Part shown: positions 37,653 to 45,118 of the stretch, piece by piece | Numbering within the stretch: position 1 is the first letter of the stretch | Layout: the number at the start of each line of letters is the position of its first letter | DNA from: Paenibacillus sp. V4I3 | GTDB taxonomy: Bacteria; Bacillota; Bacilli; Paenibacillales; NBRC-103111 | Length of the DNA: 64,000 nt | Direction: 5' to 3' | Assembly (NCBI RefSeq): GCF_030817215.1 | Contig: NZ_JAUSZA010000001.1 | Location: 2,020,501 to 2,084,500, forward strand | Program-made: the position numbers and the translations under genes | The notes under the pieces: model-generated | Seen by the model: only the letters and a program-made list of their open reading frames with translations | What the model was told of the DNA's origin: nothing | Databases searched by the model: none

Positions 37653-38312
37653 TTAACAAGTAAACGAATCAATAAAACGTAAATCAATGCCGAAATACAT
37701 CCAAGAGAAACCAGTCCAGCGGAAACCTGCGATGGAAGTGGAACCTACAAAAATAGGATAATACCAGAACTGCTGACCGTTGCTGAGCCATACATAGGTG
37801 AATCTAAACAAGCAGCGCGAAATACCTCCTGGGTCTACCGCATAAACGCCTGGGGATTTAACTGGTTTTTGCGGCGTGTAGGCTGGAGGTGCAGATGTGG
37901 GAGCTTGCTGTCCGCCGCCTTGCGGTCCGCCAGGAAAGGAGGGTCCTCCTGGTCCTCCAGGTCCTCCAGGTCCGGGAAAGCCTGGTCCCGGGAATCCCGG
38001 CTGTTGTGGAAAGCCGGGTTGTGGGAATCCCGGTTGCGGGAATCCAGGTGACATACCGCCTCCAGGAAAACCACCCCCCGGGAAGCCACCTCCCGGAAAA
38101 CCGGGAAGTCCGAACATGCCGCCTAAGCCACCTAAGTTGCGTGGATCATATGCAGGTACCCAACCGTAAGGTTGAGGAACAGGATAGCCATAAGGGTAAG
38201 GCATAGATTGTGGATATGAAGAGGTATAGGACTGTTCAAGTTCGGGTTGTTGTGGCACTAATTCAGTATCCAAATCCAAATCGCGAAGCTCTTGTTTTTT
38301 GCTTGAAGTCAT
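37653..38312 (-). CDS. Collagen-like spore-surface protein, copy 2
   Basis: A 219-residue paralogue of 31545-32210. The start (MTSSKKQELRDLDLDTELVP) and the Tyr/Pro stretch are similar. The central region has G-X-Y triplets but is less regular (GGGFPGGGFPGGG, GFPQPGFPQQPGFPGPG). The last 60 residues are almost identical to copy 1 ([20 protein letters not shown] ... FIDSFTC). The strong conservation of this Cys/Trp-rich end against the drifting repeat suggests it anchors or trimerises the protein, as C-terminal domains do in BclA-type spore filaments. Preceded by the same sigma-K-like promoter. Confidence 0.8.
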   Translation of the reverse strand: MTSSKKQELRDLDLDTELVPQQPELEQSYTSSYPQSMPYPYGYPVPQPYGWVPAYDPRNLGGLGGMFGLPGFPGGGFPGGGFPGGGMSPGFPQPGFPQPGFPQQPGFPGPGFPGPGGPGGPGGPSFPGGPQGGGQQAPTSAPPAYTPQKPVKSPGVYAVDPGGISRCLFRFTYVWLSNGQQFWYYPIFVGSTSIAGFRWTGFSWMYFGIDLRFIDSFTC

Positions 38313-38355
38313 GAGTGTTATTTCCTCCTTAGGTAAAAGCGGAATAGTCGATACT

Positions 38356-38383
38356 TACTATATGTAGGAGGGTAGACGGATGT
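38356..38383 (-). promoter_or_regulatory. Sigma-K-like promoter of collagen-like gene 2
   Basis: Minus-strand ACA, 16 bases, CATATAGTA, as in copy 1. About 70 bases around it match the copy-1 leader closely. The gap 38384-38640 also repeats TTTGTCGTATATAAT and TATATTTTGAAA from the region 32421-32458. Confidence 0.65.
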
Positions 38384-38647
38384 CACGGTGTGTAATGACT
38401 TATAGCGGGTAGGTTCTTTTCCTATACTTTCTATTAAAATAGGGGAAATCCCACTGATGCAAATAAATTTGTCGTATATAATCAAAATTTAGTATATTTT
38501 GAAATTAGCTAAAATTGAAGATTTGGTAATTCTCGCTCTCAAGGAAAGGGCTTACATTGTTCGCAAACACGAGTGCTCTCTTTTTACTTTTTCAGCACTT
38601 TCGTTTATAGGAATTTTATAAAACACTTGTTTTTGTATACATGTAAT

Positions 38648-38662
38648 GATACGATATGTATC
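38648..38662. promoter_or_regulatory. Xre-type operator, GATAC-GATAT-GTATC
   Basis: A perfect 5-base arm palindrome 33 bases upstream of the LCP gene start. First of about nine copies in the EPS region. Confidence 0.75.
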
Positions 38663-38694
38663 GTAGGAACTGAAGAAAATAAGGATGTGTTCCC

Positions 38695-39714
38695 ATGAAG
38701 CGTTGGGGCGTATACACAGCAGGTTTTACCTTTTTCGCATTCGTCGGTTTAGGAGGTTTTCTTTACTGGAAGTATGAGCCTAATCGTCACTTTCAGCAAA
38801 TGGATGTACCCGTGTTAAGCCAACCTGTCGGAACAGTCATTGTGGAAACGGAAACGCCAGTCACGCCAGTCCATGCGTTGGAAAAAGCTCCAGAGAAAGC
38901 TCAATCAGCACCTGAACAGACGAAGAGCATCAAGACATTTAACTTATTAATTCTAGGCATTGATGCCAGAGAGGATGAGAGTTCCAGATCCGATGTAATG
39001 ATGGTCATGCATATTGTTCCGTCGGAACGCAAAGTAAATATTTTAACTATACCTAGAGACACACGTGTCAACATCGAGGGAGTTGGGTATACCAAGATTA
39101 ACCATGCTCATATTATTGGTGAATCGAAGGGAGGAAATGAAGAGGGAACGAAGATGGCTCTTCAAACTGTAAGTAATTTTTTGGACGTACCGATAAATTA
39201 TTACATGAAGACGAACTTTAAAGGATTCGAGAGTTTTATCGATACGGTTGGCGGGGTGGATGTTGAAATCGCCAATGATATCTATTTATTCCACGCGAAA
39301 AAGACTTTGACCAAAGGGATTCAGCATATCGACGGAAAACTTGCACTCAGCTTGGCTAGAGAACGATATGCCTTCGCGGATGGAGATTTTGGGCGTCAAA
39401 GCGAACAATCGCAAATTTTGAAAAATGTCGCACAAGAATTATTAAAGCCTGAACATATCGGAGACATAGCCAATTTATTAATGAAAGTAAAGAAGGATAT
39501 CTTGGATACGAATTTTAAGGACGAAGACCTCATTAGCATGGCTTGGTTGTTCAAAGGGTTGAAGGCAGATGATTTTAGGACTGGGCAAATCCCTGGACAT
39601 AGTGAGACCCTAATGGATCCTCTTGTGAAAATGCCTTTATATTATTGGATTCCCGATACGGTAATGGTAAGGGAGTTAAGTGAGACTTTTTTAAAGGATA
39701 AAGGCGGTAATTAG
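38695..39714 (+). CDS. LytR-CpsA-Psr (LCP) family glycopolymer ligase
   Basis: A 339-residue membrane-anchored protein that attaches undecaprenyl-linked polymers to peptidoglycan. There is one TM helix near residues 6-24 (YTAGFTFFAFVGLGGFLYW), a linker of about 50 residues, then the LCP domain with NLLILGIDAREDESSRSDVM, LTIPRDTRVNIEG (Arg binding pyrophosphate), TKINHAHIIG and FIDTVGGVDVEI. Like TagU, it could fix the EPS or a teichoic acid to the wall. An AAGGATGTG site precedes ATG 38695, and the GATAC operator lies just before it. Confidence 0.92.
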   Translation: MKRWGVYTAGFTFFAFVGLGGFLYWKYEPNRHFQQMDVPVLSQPVGTVIVETETPVTPVHALEKAPEKAQSAPEQTKSIKTFNLLILGIDAREDESSRSDVMMVMHIVPSERKVNILTIPRDTRVNIEGVGYTKINHAHIIGESKGGNEEGTKMALQTVSNFLDVPINYYMKTNFKGFESFIDTVGGVDVEIANDIYLFHAKKTLTKGIQHIDGKLALSLARERYAFADGDFGRQSEQSQILKNVAQELLKPEHIGDIANLLMKVKKDILDTNFKDEDLISMAWLFKGLKADDFRTGQIPGHSETLMDPLVKMPLYYWIPDTVMVRELSETFLKDKGGN

Positions 39715-39740
39715 TTTGTATGTCGACCCATGTGAATTAA

Positions 39741-39755
39741 GATACATTTTGTATC
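39741..39755. promoter_or_regulatory. Xre-type operator, GATAC-ATTTT-GTATC
   Basis: Perfect arms, followed by ATACATAAAATATAA, 37 bases before the integrase-like gene. Confidence 0.75.
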
Positions 39756-39791
39756 ATACATAAAATATAACCTAAAAAGGAGCGTTGTTGC

Positions 39792-40349
39792 ATGCAAGTT
39801 GTACAACCTATTCGTGAGCAAGAAAAGATTGAACAAATGCAAGAGATATTAATTAGGCAGTCGCATAGAGACTGGCTCTTATTTACAATTGGCATTAATT
39901 CAGGGTTGCATTTAAGTGATTTGCTAACCTTGAGGGTTCAGGATCTGAAGGGCAAGAATAAAGTTATGATTAGAGAAGAAAAGACGGGTAAAGAGAAAAC
40001 ATTCATGATACACGCCAAACTGGGTGAGTCCATCTTGGAGTATGTGAAATTCATGGATGATAACGATTTTGTGTTTCCATCCCAACGTACAGGCAAACCC
40101 ATTAAGCGGATCCGAGTTTATCGCATTCTGAATGAAGCGGCTAAGCAAATTGGTCTTCATGATATTGGCACACATACCTTAAGAAAAACGTTCGGATATC
40201 ACTATTATCAAAAAACGAAAAATATATCTGTCCTTCGTGATCTGTTTAATCATTCGGCTCCATCGGTTACACTGCGCTACATTGGTGTTCAAACCGAAAA
40301 TCAGATGGAAATCGGCCAGCAGCCAGCAATGAATAAAAAGCATGCTTGA
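39792..40349 (+). CDS. Tyrosine recombinase/integrase-like protein with altered catalytic Arg
   Basis: A 185-residue protein corresponding to the catalytic domain of phage-type tyrosine recombinases, without an N-terminal core-binding domain. The first catalytic Arg, normally in SGLRISDLL, is His40 here (NSGLHLSDLLTL). The Lys in EEKTGKE, the box HTLR (His128, Arg131), His154 in LFNHSAPSV and the nucleophile Tyr163 in LRYIG are present. Loss of the first Arg would normally cripple recombination, so it may act as a DNA-binding protein or be on the way to decay. It is preceded by a GATAC operator and AAAAAGGAG. Confidence 0.8.
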   Translation: MQVVQPIREQEKIEQMQEILIRQSHRDWLLFTIGINSGLHLSDLLTLRVQDLKGKNKVMIREEKTGKEKTFMIHAKLGESILEYVKFMDDNDFVFPSQRTGKPIKRIRVYRILNEAAKQIGLHDIGTHTLRKTFGYHYYQKTKNISVLRDLFNHSAPSVTLRYIGVQTENQMEIGQQPAMNKKHA

Positions 40350-40374
40350 CATGATACGAAATGTATCTTAAATT
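40346..40374 (+). promoter_or_regulatory. Sigma-A promoter with Xre-type operator in the spacer
   Basis: TTGACA (40346-40351), 17 bases, TAAATT. The spacer holds GATAC-GAAAT-GTATC at 40353-40367, so a bound repressor would block RNA polymerase. It drives the 50-residue gene at 40435. Confidence 0.75.
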
Positions 40375-40434
40375 AGGTGTATAGGAAAAAGATCATGGTA
40401 GAAAAGATTACATGACCTAGGAAGAGGATCGATT

Positions 40435-40587
40435 ATGGAGAAAAAGGGACAAACCAAGCTTGATATTATGGATGTGCTAAGGCAAACAGGGTTGGATCTA
40501 CATTTATTTATGCTGTGGGGCGAACGTGATTCCGAGAAGGAACCCTACTCTAATCAAGGGAACGTTCAGCCCGCACAAAGGCAATAA
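40435..40587 (+). CDS. Small hypothetical protein, 50 residues, convergent with the Xre gene
   Basis: ATG 40435 follows GGAAGAGG. The peptide (MEKKGQTKLDIMDVLRQTGL, then DLHLFMLWGERDSEKE) has a helical first half and a polar tail. The last 38 bases overlap, tail to tail, the 3' end of the xre gene on the other strand. It is transcribed from a promoter with a GATAC operator. No family is recognised; position and control would suit a small modulator or antirepressor of the Xre protein, which is only a guess. Confidence 0.55.
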   Translation: MEKKGQTKLDIMDVLRQTGLDLHLFMLWGERDSEKEPYSNQGNVQPAQRQ

Positions 40588-40921
40588 AGCGTCTTGCTTC
40601 ATCCGGAGACAACTTTTTTCCATCAACAGTTAAAGCAAATTTCTCCATAATCTTTTCATCTGAAAGCTCTAGGTTATCTACGAAATCTCTCACTTCTTCA
40701 TCAAGAATACGATCAGATTGATTCGTTCTTCCAAGCAAATAGTCTATAGATACATGAAAAAACGAAGCGATTTTATTGATAGTTGTGTAATCCGGCTCTC
40801 TACGAGAAGTCTCATAGTGTGATAGCGCGGCTCTTGAAATGCCCAGCTTATTGGCTAGATCTTCCTGGGTAAGTGCATGCTTTTCCCGCAGAAGGGCAAT
40901 TCTGTCCCCGTATGTCGTCAT
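40550..40921 (-). CDS. Xre-family transcriptional regulator
   Basis: A 123-residue repressor-like protein. A lambda-type helix-turn-helix lies at residues 7-62 (ALTQEDLANKLGISRAALSH, then YETSRREPDYTTINKIA), ending in the common DYLLGRT. A C-terminal part of about 55 residues is probably for dimerisation. The recognition helix region GISRAALSHYETSRREPDY closely resembles that of the B. subtilis PBSX repressor Xre (as I recall, GVSRARYSHYENGRSEPDY), whose operator is GATACAAAATGTATC. This window has about nine such sites around EPS genes, one (41040) in its own upstream region. Start 40921 with TGAGGAAC; an extended -10 TGGTATAAT reads towards it (40980-40988, minus). Confidence 0.88.
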   Translation of the reverse strand: MTTYGDRIALLREKHALTQEDLANKLGISRAALSHYETSRREPDYTTINKIASFFHVSIDYLLGRTNQSDRILDEEVRDFVDNLELSDEKIMEKFALTVDGKKLSPDEARRFIAFVRAERSLD

Positions 40922-41039
40922 TTTCTAGTTCCTCACATTTCCTGATGATTAGTAGTATTATTACCGCAATGTTAGACCTATTATACCAGTGTTTTACTAG
41001 ATATGAAAACGAAAAATGTCGACTTCCTTTGATTTTCTT

Positions 41040-41054
41040 GATACATAATGTATT
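41040..41054. promoter_or_regulatory. Xre-type operator, GATAC-ATAAT-GTATT (one mismatch)
   Basis: Lies in the divergent intergenic region between the xre gene and the gene at 41100. It may serve autoregulation or control of that gene. Confidence 0.6.
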
Positions 41055-41099
41055 TTTTAGAAGGTTTTCCTTCAATTTTACGCAAAGGAAGTTGAAAAA

Positions 41100-41534
41100 A
41101 TGGGTGATAACGTTAGGATGAAACGGAAGTTCGATCTCGATGAGGAGCAGCCCAGCTATAGTTTTATTAAGATTGTCCAAATGAAAAAGCAGAGAATGAC
41201 ATCTAAACATACGCCTGTAACACTGTCTGAAATCCATACCAAGGGGCTGAGTTTTCTTTCTTCCTTAAGTATTCCTATTCGTGAAGACATCATTTGGAGC
41301 TTCGAACTGCTGCTGAAAGGACTACCCTTTATGGCAGAGGGCATTATTACAGGCAAACAAGCTGTCGAACAGGGGTACTTGTATGAAGCAGCTTGGTGCG
41401 GAGGCAAAGAAATTGGGAGATATGTCCTGAAATCCTATATGGATCCACAACCTGATCTTTGCCAAGCCATCCAAAGTTACACTTATTTCTTTGAGAATGC
41501 TCCAGACAAGCAGTACATTGATATTTCTTGCTAA
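41100..41534 (+). CDS. Hypothetical protein, possibly PilZ-like
   Basis: A 144-residue soluble protein. The stretch VTLSEIHTKGLSFLSSLSIP resembles the second half of a PilZ motif ([D/N]xSxxGLxFxS), with basic residues (KKQR) some 12 positions earlier, which hints at c-di-GMP binding. The Asp/Asn is not clearly conserved, so this is tentative. AAAGGAAG stands before ATG 41100, and the GATAC operator is about 46 bases upstream. Another possible c-di-GMP protein (HD-GYP) lies at 32476. Confidence 0.6.
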   Translation: MGDNVRMKRKFDLDEEQPSYSFIKIVQMKKQRMTSKHTPVTLSEIHTKGLSFLSSLSIPIREDIIWSFELLLKGLPFMAEGIITGKQAVEQGYLYEAAWCGGKEIGRYVLKSYMDPQPDLCQAIQSYTYFFENAPDKQYIDISC

Positions 41535-41722
41535 ACCGAAGGGGCTATTCTAACAGTTTGACCATCAAAGACAATAAAGGGAGCCCTTCTTGATTACCGC
41601 TCATTAGCGTCCTCTAGAGGGGCCTCTCTAATTTAAATACCCTTGCACACGTTGTATAGGGTGGTTTGCCCATTCTTTTTATAGATAAACGGGTATTAGT
41701 TAATCGGAAAAGGAGATTTATT

Positions 41723-43615
41723 GTGCGAAATCGGGTTAAATGGGTTTGGATGATAAGCATATTGATGGTACCTGTGGCTTGGTTCATATTCCATGAGCAT
41801 GAAAAGAAAATCCATGGGAAAGCAGCGGAGAAGAATGAGGTTATTTGGAATCTGGGGCTTGACGATAATTCTTCAAATGAGTTTAGCTCGTATCCGAAGC
41901 AGCAAACCTCCGTGGTTGCTGTACCTTCCAACTGGAGTAAGCAAAGTAATTGGAAAGCTATACCTAAGGGTATGAAGCGCGATGTTAATCCCAATATAAG
42001 GCTGGAGTTCAAGCTTGCATCTATTCCGAAGTATGGGGCAGAGCTAAGCTTTAAGATCATTCAAGCTGACAAAGCTGTGCCGCAAATGGCCGTATGGTCC
42101 AATAATACGATGGTGGGTATGCTGCAGATCGCCGGTGTGGGAAAAACCTCTCTTTCTAAAACTTACAAAGAAAGCTATCAGGTGTACATCCCTAAGGAAT
42201 TTTTGCGCACAGGATTGAATGTGCTGCAGCTTTCGGCGGTGCGTTGTATGTGGTGCTCGGAAGCAGAAGATTCCTCCCTTTGGTGGGAATGGGATTACTT
42301 GAAGCTTGCGGCACTGGAAGAGCCTGCTAAGGAGCCGCTTCATGGCCGGTATGTGCAGATGGGCACGATGGTAACCGAAGGAGACTTCGGTTATACAGTC
42401 AACGCGATTCGACATTTGCCAACGGTCTTGAAGTGGCTGGGTATAGCCTACAGCGGGAATGTCATGCGTACAGCCTTTTGGAGTGATGTGGAGCCTCATC
42501 AGTGGCAGGAGTCGGGGTTAACGTATATGCAAACCTTGAAGGATTACAACATGCGTATCGTGGCCGATTATCAAAATACAGCATTTAAGCTTACCGCCAA
42601 TCAAACGCTTCCGGATGATATCAAACGAAATATCGATCAATTTTTCCGAAAATATGGCTCGTATATAAACTACTATGAAGTGGATAATGAGCCCGGTTTG
42701 TTTAACCGCTCCAAAGCAGTCAATTTAGCCATAGCGGATTATGTAAATTCCATTAAACCGAAGCATGTCTTGACGATATCTCCTGGTTGGGCCTATTGGC
42801 CAACAGGCGGACAGCCGGATGGCTGGGAACGGGACGCTCACCAGCGGATGGAGATTGAGCAGAAAACTCAACTTACTAACGGACACAGCTACGGACTCTC
42901 GTATGCCGACGATGAGGGAGGCAGCTTTAAGGAAACCTTAAAGATTCTGAATGACGAACATGAGGGACTTGCTAAGCAAATGCTTGTCACGGAGATGGGA
43001 GCAAATGATTCACACACGGATAATCCTGACTACGGCTCCAGTCAGCCACATGCATCCGTGTTTGATCGAATTATGCGAGCACACATTGGGTTTGCTGATG
43101 TTTTTTTACAGCATGCTGCGTTCTTTCCTGAGTACGGACTCTTCCAAGATAACTTTAATTGGTCGACGCATGATCCGGTTGATACGGCGGCCTATCCTGG
43201 AATTAACCAAGAGAATTCGCGATTGAAAACGTATCGACGACTAGCATTGGCGTATGCGACGCATGGCGCACCGCTGTCTTATGACTACTTGAATGCGTCG
43301 TCAATCGCGAATAAGAAGGTGTATTTTCGTGCCGTAAACACAGCTACTCTGCCGCTCCTTCCTGCTAAAGGAGCAACCAATAAAACTTTGCTCAATTTTG
43401 TGAATTTCGAAACGTCGACCCAAACGATGTATGTGCGCGTCACGATGCCTGAGAAGGGGACCTATGAAGGGGAGCGAATAGGTGCAGGGAAGACGTTCGG
43501 ATTAGCCAAAACGAACGTGCAGGAAGTATGGGCGGGGCCGGATTTGGACCTCCGGGTAGAACTTGGACCAGGGGAAGCCGTGCAATACATTTTGAACAAA
43601 AAAATAGAGAAATGA
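41723..43615 (+). CDS. Membrane-anchored glycoside hydrolase-like protein of the EPS locus
   Basis: A 630-residue protein with an N-terminal signal anchor (residues about 5-22, KWVWMISILMVPVAWFIF) and a large extracellular part. Residues about 80-200 look like a beta-sandwich of the kind found beside rhamnogalacturonan lyases. About 230-520 form a GH5/GH39-like barrel with likely catalytic Glu residues in YEVDNEPG and LVTEMGAND, and a C-terminal beta domain follows. It may process or edit the exopolysaccharide. The start is GTG 41723, with AAAAGGAG seven bases upstream; the frame extends to 41666 without a ribosome binding site. Xre-type operators begin just after its end. Confidence 0.75.
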   Translation: MRNRVKWVWMISILMVPVAWFIFHEHEKKIHGKAAEKNEVIWNLGLDDNSSNEFSSYPKQQTSVVAVPSNWSKQSNWKAIPKGMKRDVNPNIRLEFKLASIPKYGAELSFKIIQADKAVPQMAVWSNNTMVGMLQIAGVGKTSLSKTYKESYQVYIPKEFLRTGLNVLQLSAVRCMWCSEAEDSSLWWEWDYLKLAALEEPAKEPLHGRYVQMGTMVTEGDFGYTVNAIRHLPTVLKWLGIAYSGNVMRTAFWSDVEPHQWQESGLTYMQTLKDYNMRIVADYQNTAFKLTANQTLPDDIKRNIDQFFRKYGSYINYYEVDNEPGLFNRSKAVNLAIADYVNSIKPKHVLTISPGWAYWPTGGQPDGWERDAHQRMEIEQKTQLTNGHSYGLSYADDEGGSFKETLKILNDEHEGLAKQMLVTEMGANDSHTDNPDYGSSQPHASVFDRIMRAHIGFADVFLQHAAFFPEYGLFQDNFNWSTHDPVDTAAYPGINQENSRLKTYRRLALAYATHGAPLSYDYLNASSIANKKVYFRAVNTATLPLLPAKGATNKTLLNFVNFETSTQTMYVRVTMPEKGTYEGERIGAGKTFGLAKTNVQEVWAGPDLDLRVELGPGEAVQYILNKKIEK

Positions 43616-43619
43616 TACG

Positions 43620-43673
43620 TTGACAAGATACAAATTGTATTGTAGATTAAGGTTACAAGATACATATCGTATC
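43620..43673 (+). promoter_or_regulatory. Promoter with two Xre-type operators before the first Wzz/kinase operon
   Basis: TTGACA (43620-43625), 17 bases, TAGATT. The spacer holds GATAC-AAATT-GTATT (43627-43641). A second, perfect site GATAC-ATATC-GTATC lies at 43659-43673, just after the expected start of transcription. Confidence 0.78.
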
Positions 43674-43701
43674 ACAAAAATGATTAGAATGGGAGAAACG
43701 A

Positions 43702-44457
43702 ATGGAAGCCAAACAGTACATAAGTGTGATCAAACGCCGCCTGTGGGTTATTATCCTGTTTGTTTTGATATCCTGCTTAACGACAGCCTTTATAAGTAAG
43801 TATGTGATTAAGCCGGTTTATCAAGCATCTGCAGAACTGATTGTAAATAAAGCTTCACAATATGCTGGCTCCGAACAGCTTAATTTTGATTCTATACGTA
43901 CGAATATCCAACTCATCGAGACCTACAAGCAAATATTGAAATCGCGTGCGGTGATGGACGAAGTCATCAAGAAGCATCCGAATTTGAATTTAACAGTGAA
44001 AGAGCTTAACGAGGAAGTAAACGTCAGCTCGATCAAGGAAACACAAGTCATGACGATTAGTATGAGGGACAAAGATTACGAACATGCGGCTGCGGTTGTC
44101 AATGCAGTGGCAGACATGTTTCGCTCCAAAATCCTGACAATCATGAATGTGGATAACGTTACTATCTTAAATGAAGCACAAGAGCAATTTGTAGATCCTA
44201 TCCCGGTATCACCGAATTTGAAACGTAATTTGCTCGGCAGCTTGATGATATCCCTACTGATTGCAGTTGGTATGGTCATTATGATTGAATTCTTAGATGA
44301 TACGATTAAATCAGAAGAGGATATCACGAGTTACCTTGGAATAGTTACTCTCGGTTCAGTATCCGAAGTGAAGCGTAGGGATATGAATAAGCAGGGAACT
44401 CCGGCTTCTAAACAAGTGAAAGGAGGCGAGGCGTCCTATGCTGCGGCAAAATCATAG
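43702..44457 (+). CDS. Wzz/YveK-type polysaccharide co-polymerase, copy 1
   Basis: A 251-residue membrane protein that controls chain length and activates its partner BY-kinase. TM1 is near 17-37 (LWVIILFVLISCLTTAFIS), the extracellular Wzz domain follows with VYQASAELIVNKASQY and YKQILKSRAVMDEVIKKHP, TM2 is near 176-196, and the short tail is basic. It overlaps the kinase gene by 20 bases, the standard YveK-YveL (EpsA-EpsB) pair. GAATGGGAGAAACG precedes ATG 43702. Controlled by the double operator upstream. Confidence 0.93.
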   Translation: MEAKQYISVIKRRLWVIILFVLISCLTTAFISKYVIKPVYQASAELIVNKASQYAGSEQLNFDSIRTNIQLIETYKQILKSRAVMDEVIKKHPNLNLTVKELNEEVNVSSIKETQVMTISMRDKDYEHAAAVVNAVADMFRSKILTIMNVDNVTILNEAQEQFVDPIPVSPNLKRNLLGSLMISLLIAVGMVIMIEFLDDTIKSEEDITSYLGIVTLGSVSEVKRRDMNKQGTPASKQVKGGEASYAAAKS

Positions 44458-45085
44458 TTTCCATCTCATCACTCATGTGAATCCAAGCTCCTACATATCG
44501 GAAAATTATCGTGATATTCGAACCAATTTAACGTATTCGACATTGGATGGAGCCTGTAAAACGGTATTGGTTACCTCGGCGACAGCAGGAGAAGGGAAAT
44601 CCACTGTTCTGAGCAATTTGGCTGTGGCTTACGCGCATGTTGGGAAAAAAGTATTGATGATTGATGCAGACCTTCGTAAGCCAGCCCTTCATCATATCTT
44701 CTCAAATACAAACGAGTTGGGTCTCGTACAAGCATTAGAGAACTCCGCTTTGCTGAAGCAGTCGATTAAAGAAACGATGATTCCAAACCTATATCTGCTG
44801 CCTTCCGGCCCCATTCCATTATACTCTTCCGAGCTGTTAACCAATGGGATGAGTAATTTGTTACACGAGCTCAAGACACATTTCGATCTGATTTTCATTG
44901 ATTCTCCACCGGTGTTAACGGTCACAGACACGCAAATTATTGCTGCAGGCAGTGATGGCGTTATACTTGTCATTCGCAATGGAAAAATCAAACGGCAGTT
45001 AGCGAAGAAAGCAGTCGATAAGCTGAAGTTCGTGAAGGCAAATATCGTAGGATCGATATTAAACTATACGATTAGCTATGGGTAA
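44438..45085 (+). CDS. BY-kinase (CpsD/YveL-type tyrosine kinase), copy 1
   Basis: A 215-residue cytoplasmic bacterial tyrosine kinase. Walker A is ATAGEGKSTVLSNLA, Walker A' is VLMIDADLRKP, and Walker B is FDLIFIDSPPVL. The expected C-terminal Tyr cluster is nearly absent: the protein ends NYTISYG, with only two Tyr, unlike copy 2. It would regulate the Wzz partner by cycles of phosphorylation. Start ATG 44438 inside the wzz gene, with AAAGGAGG upstream. Confidence 0.92.
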   Translation: MLRQNHSFHLITHVNPSSYISENYRDIRTNLTYSTLDGACKTVLVTSATAGEGKSTVLSNLAVAYAHVGKKVLMIDADLRKPALHHIFSNTNELGLVQALENSALLKQSIKETMIPNLYLLPSGPIPLYSSELLTNGMSNLLHELKTHFDLIFIDSPPVLTVTDTQIIAAGSDGVILVIRNGKIKRQLAKKAVDKLKFVKANIVGSILNYTISYG

Positions 45086-45118
45086 ATGCTCTTCAAATAA
45101 CAGCTCTCCGGAGGATCT

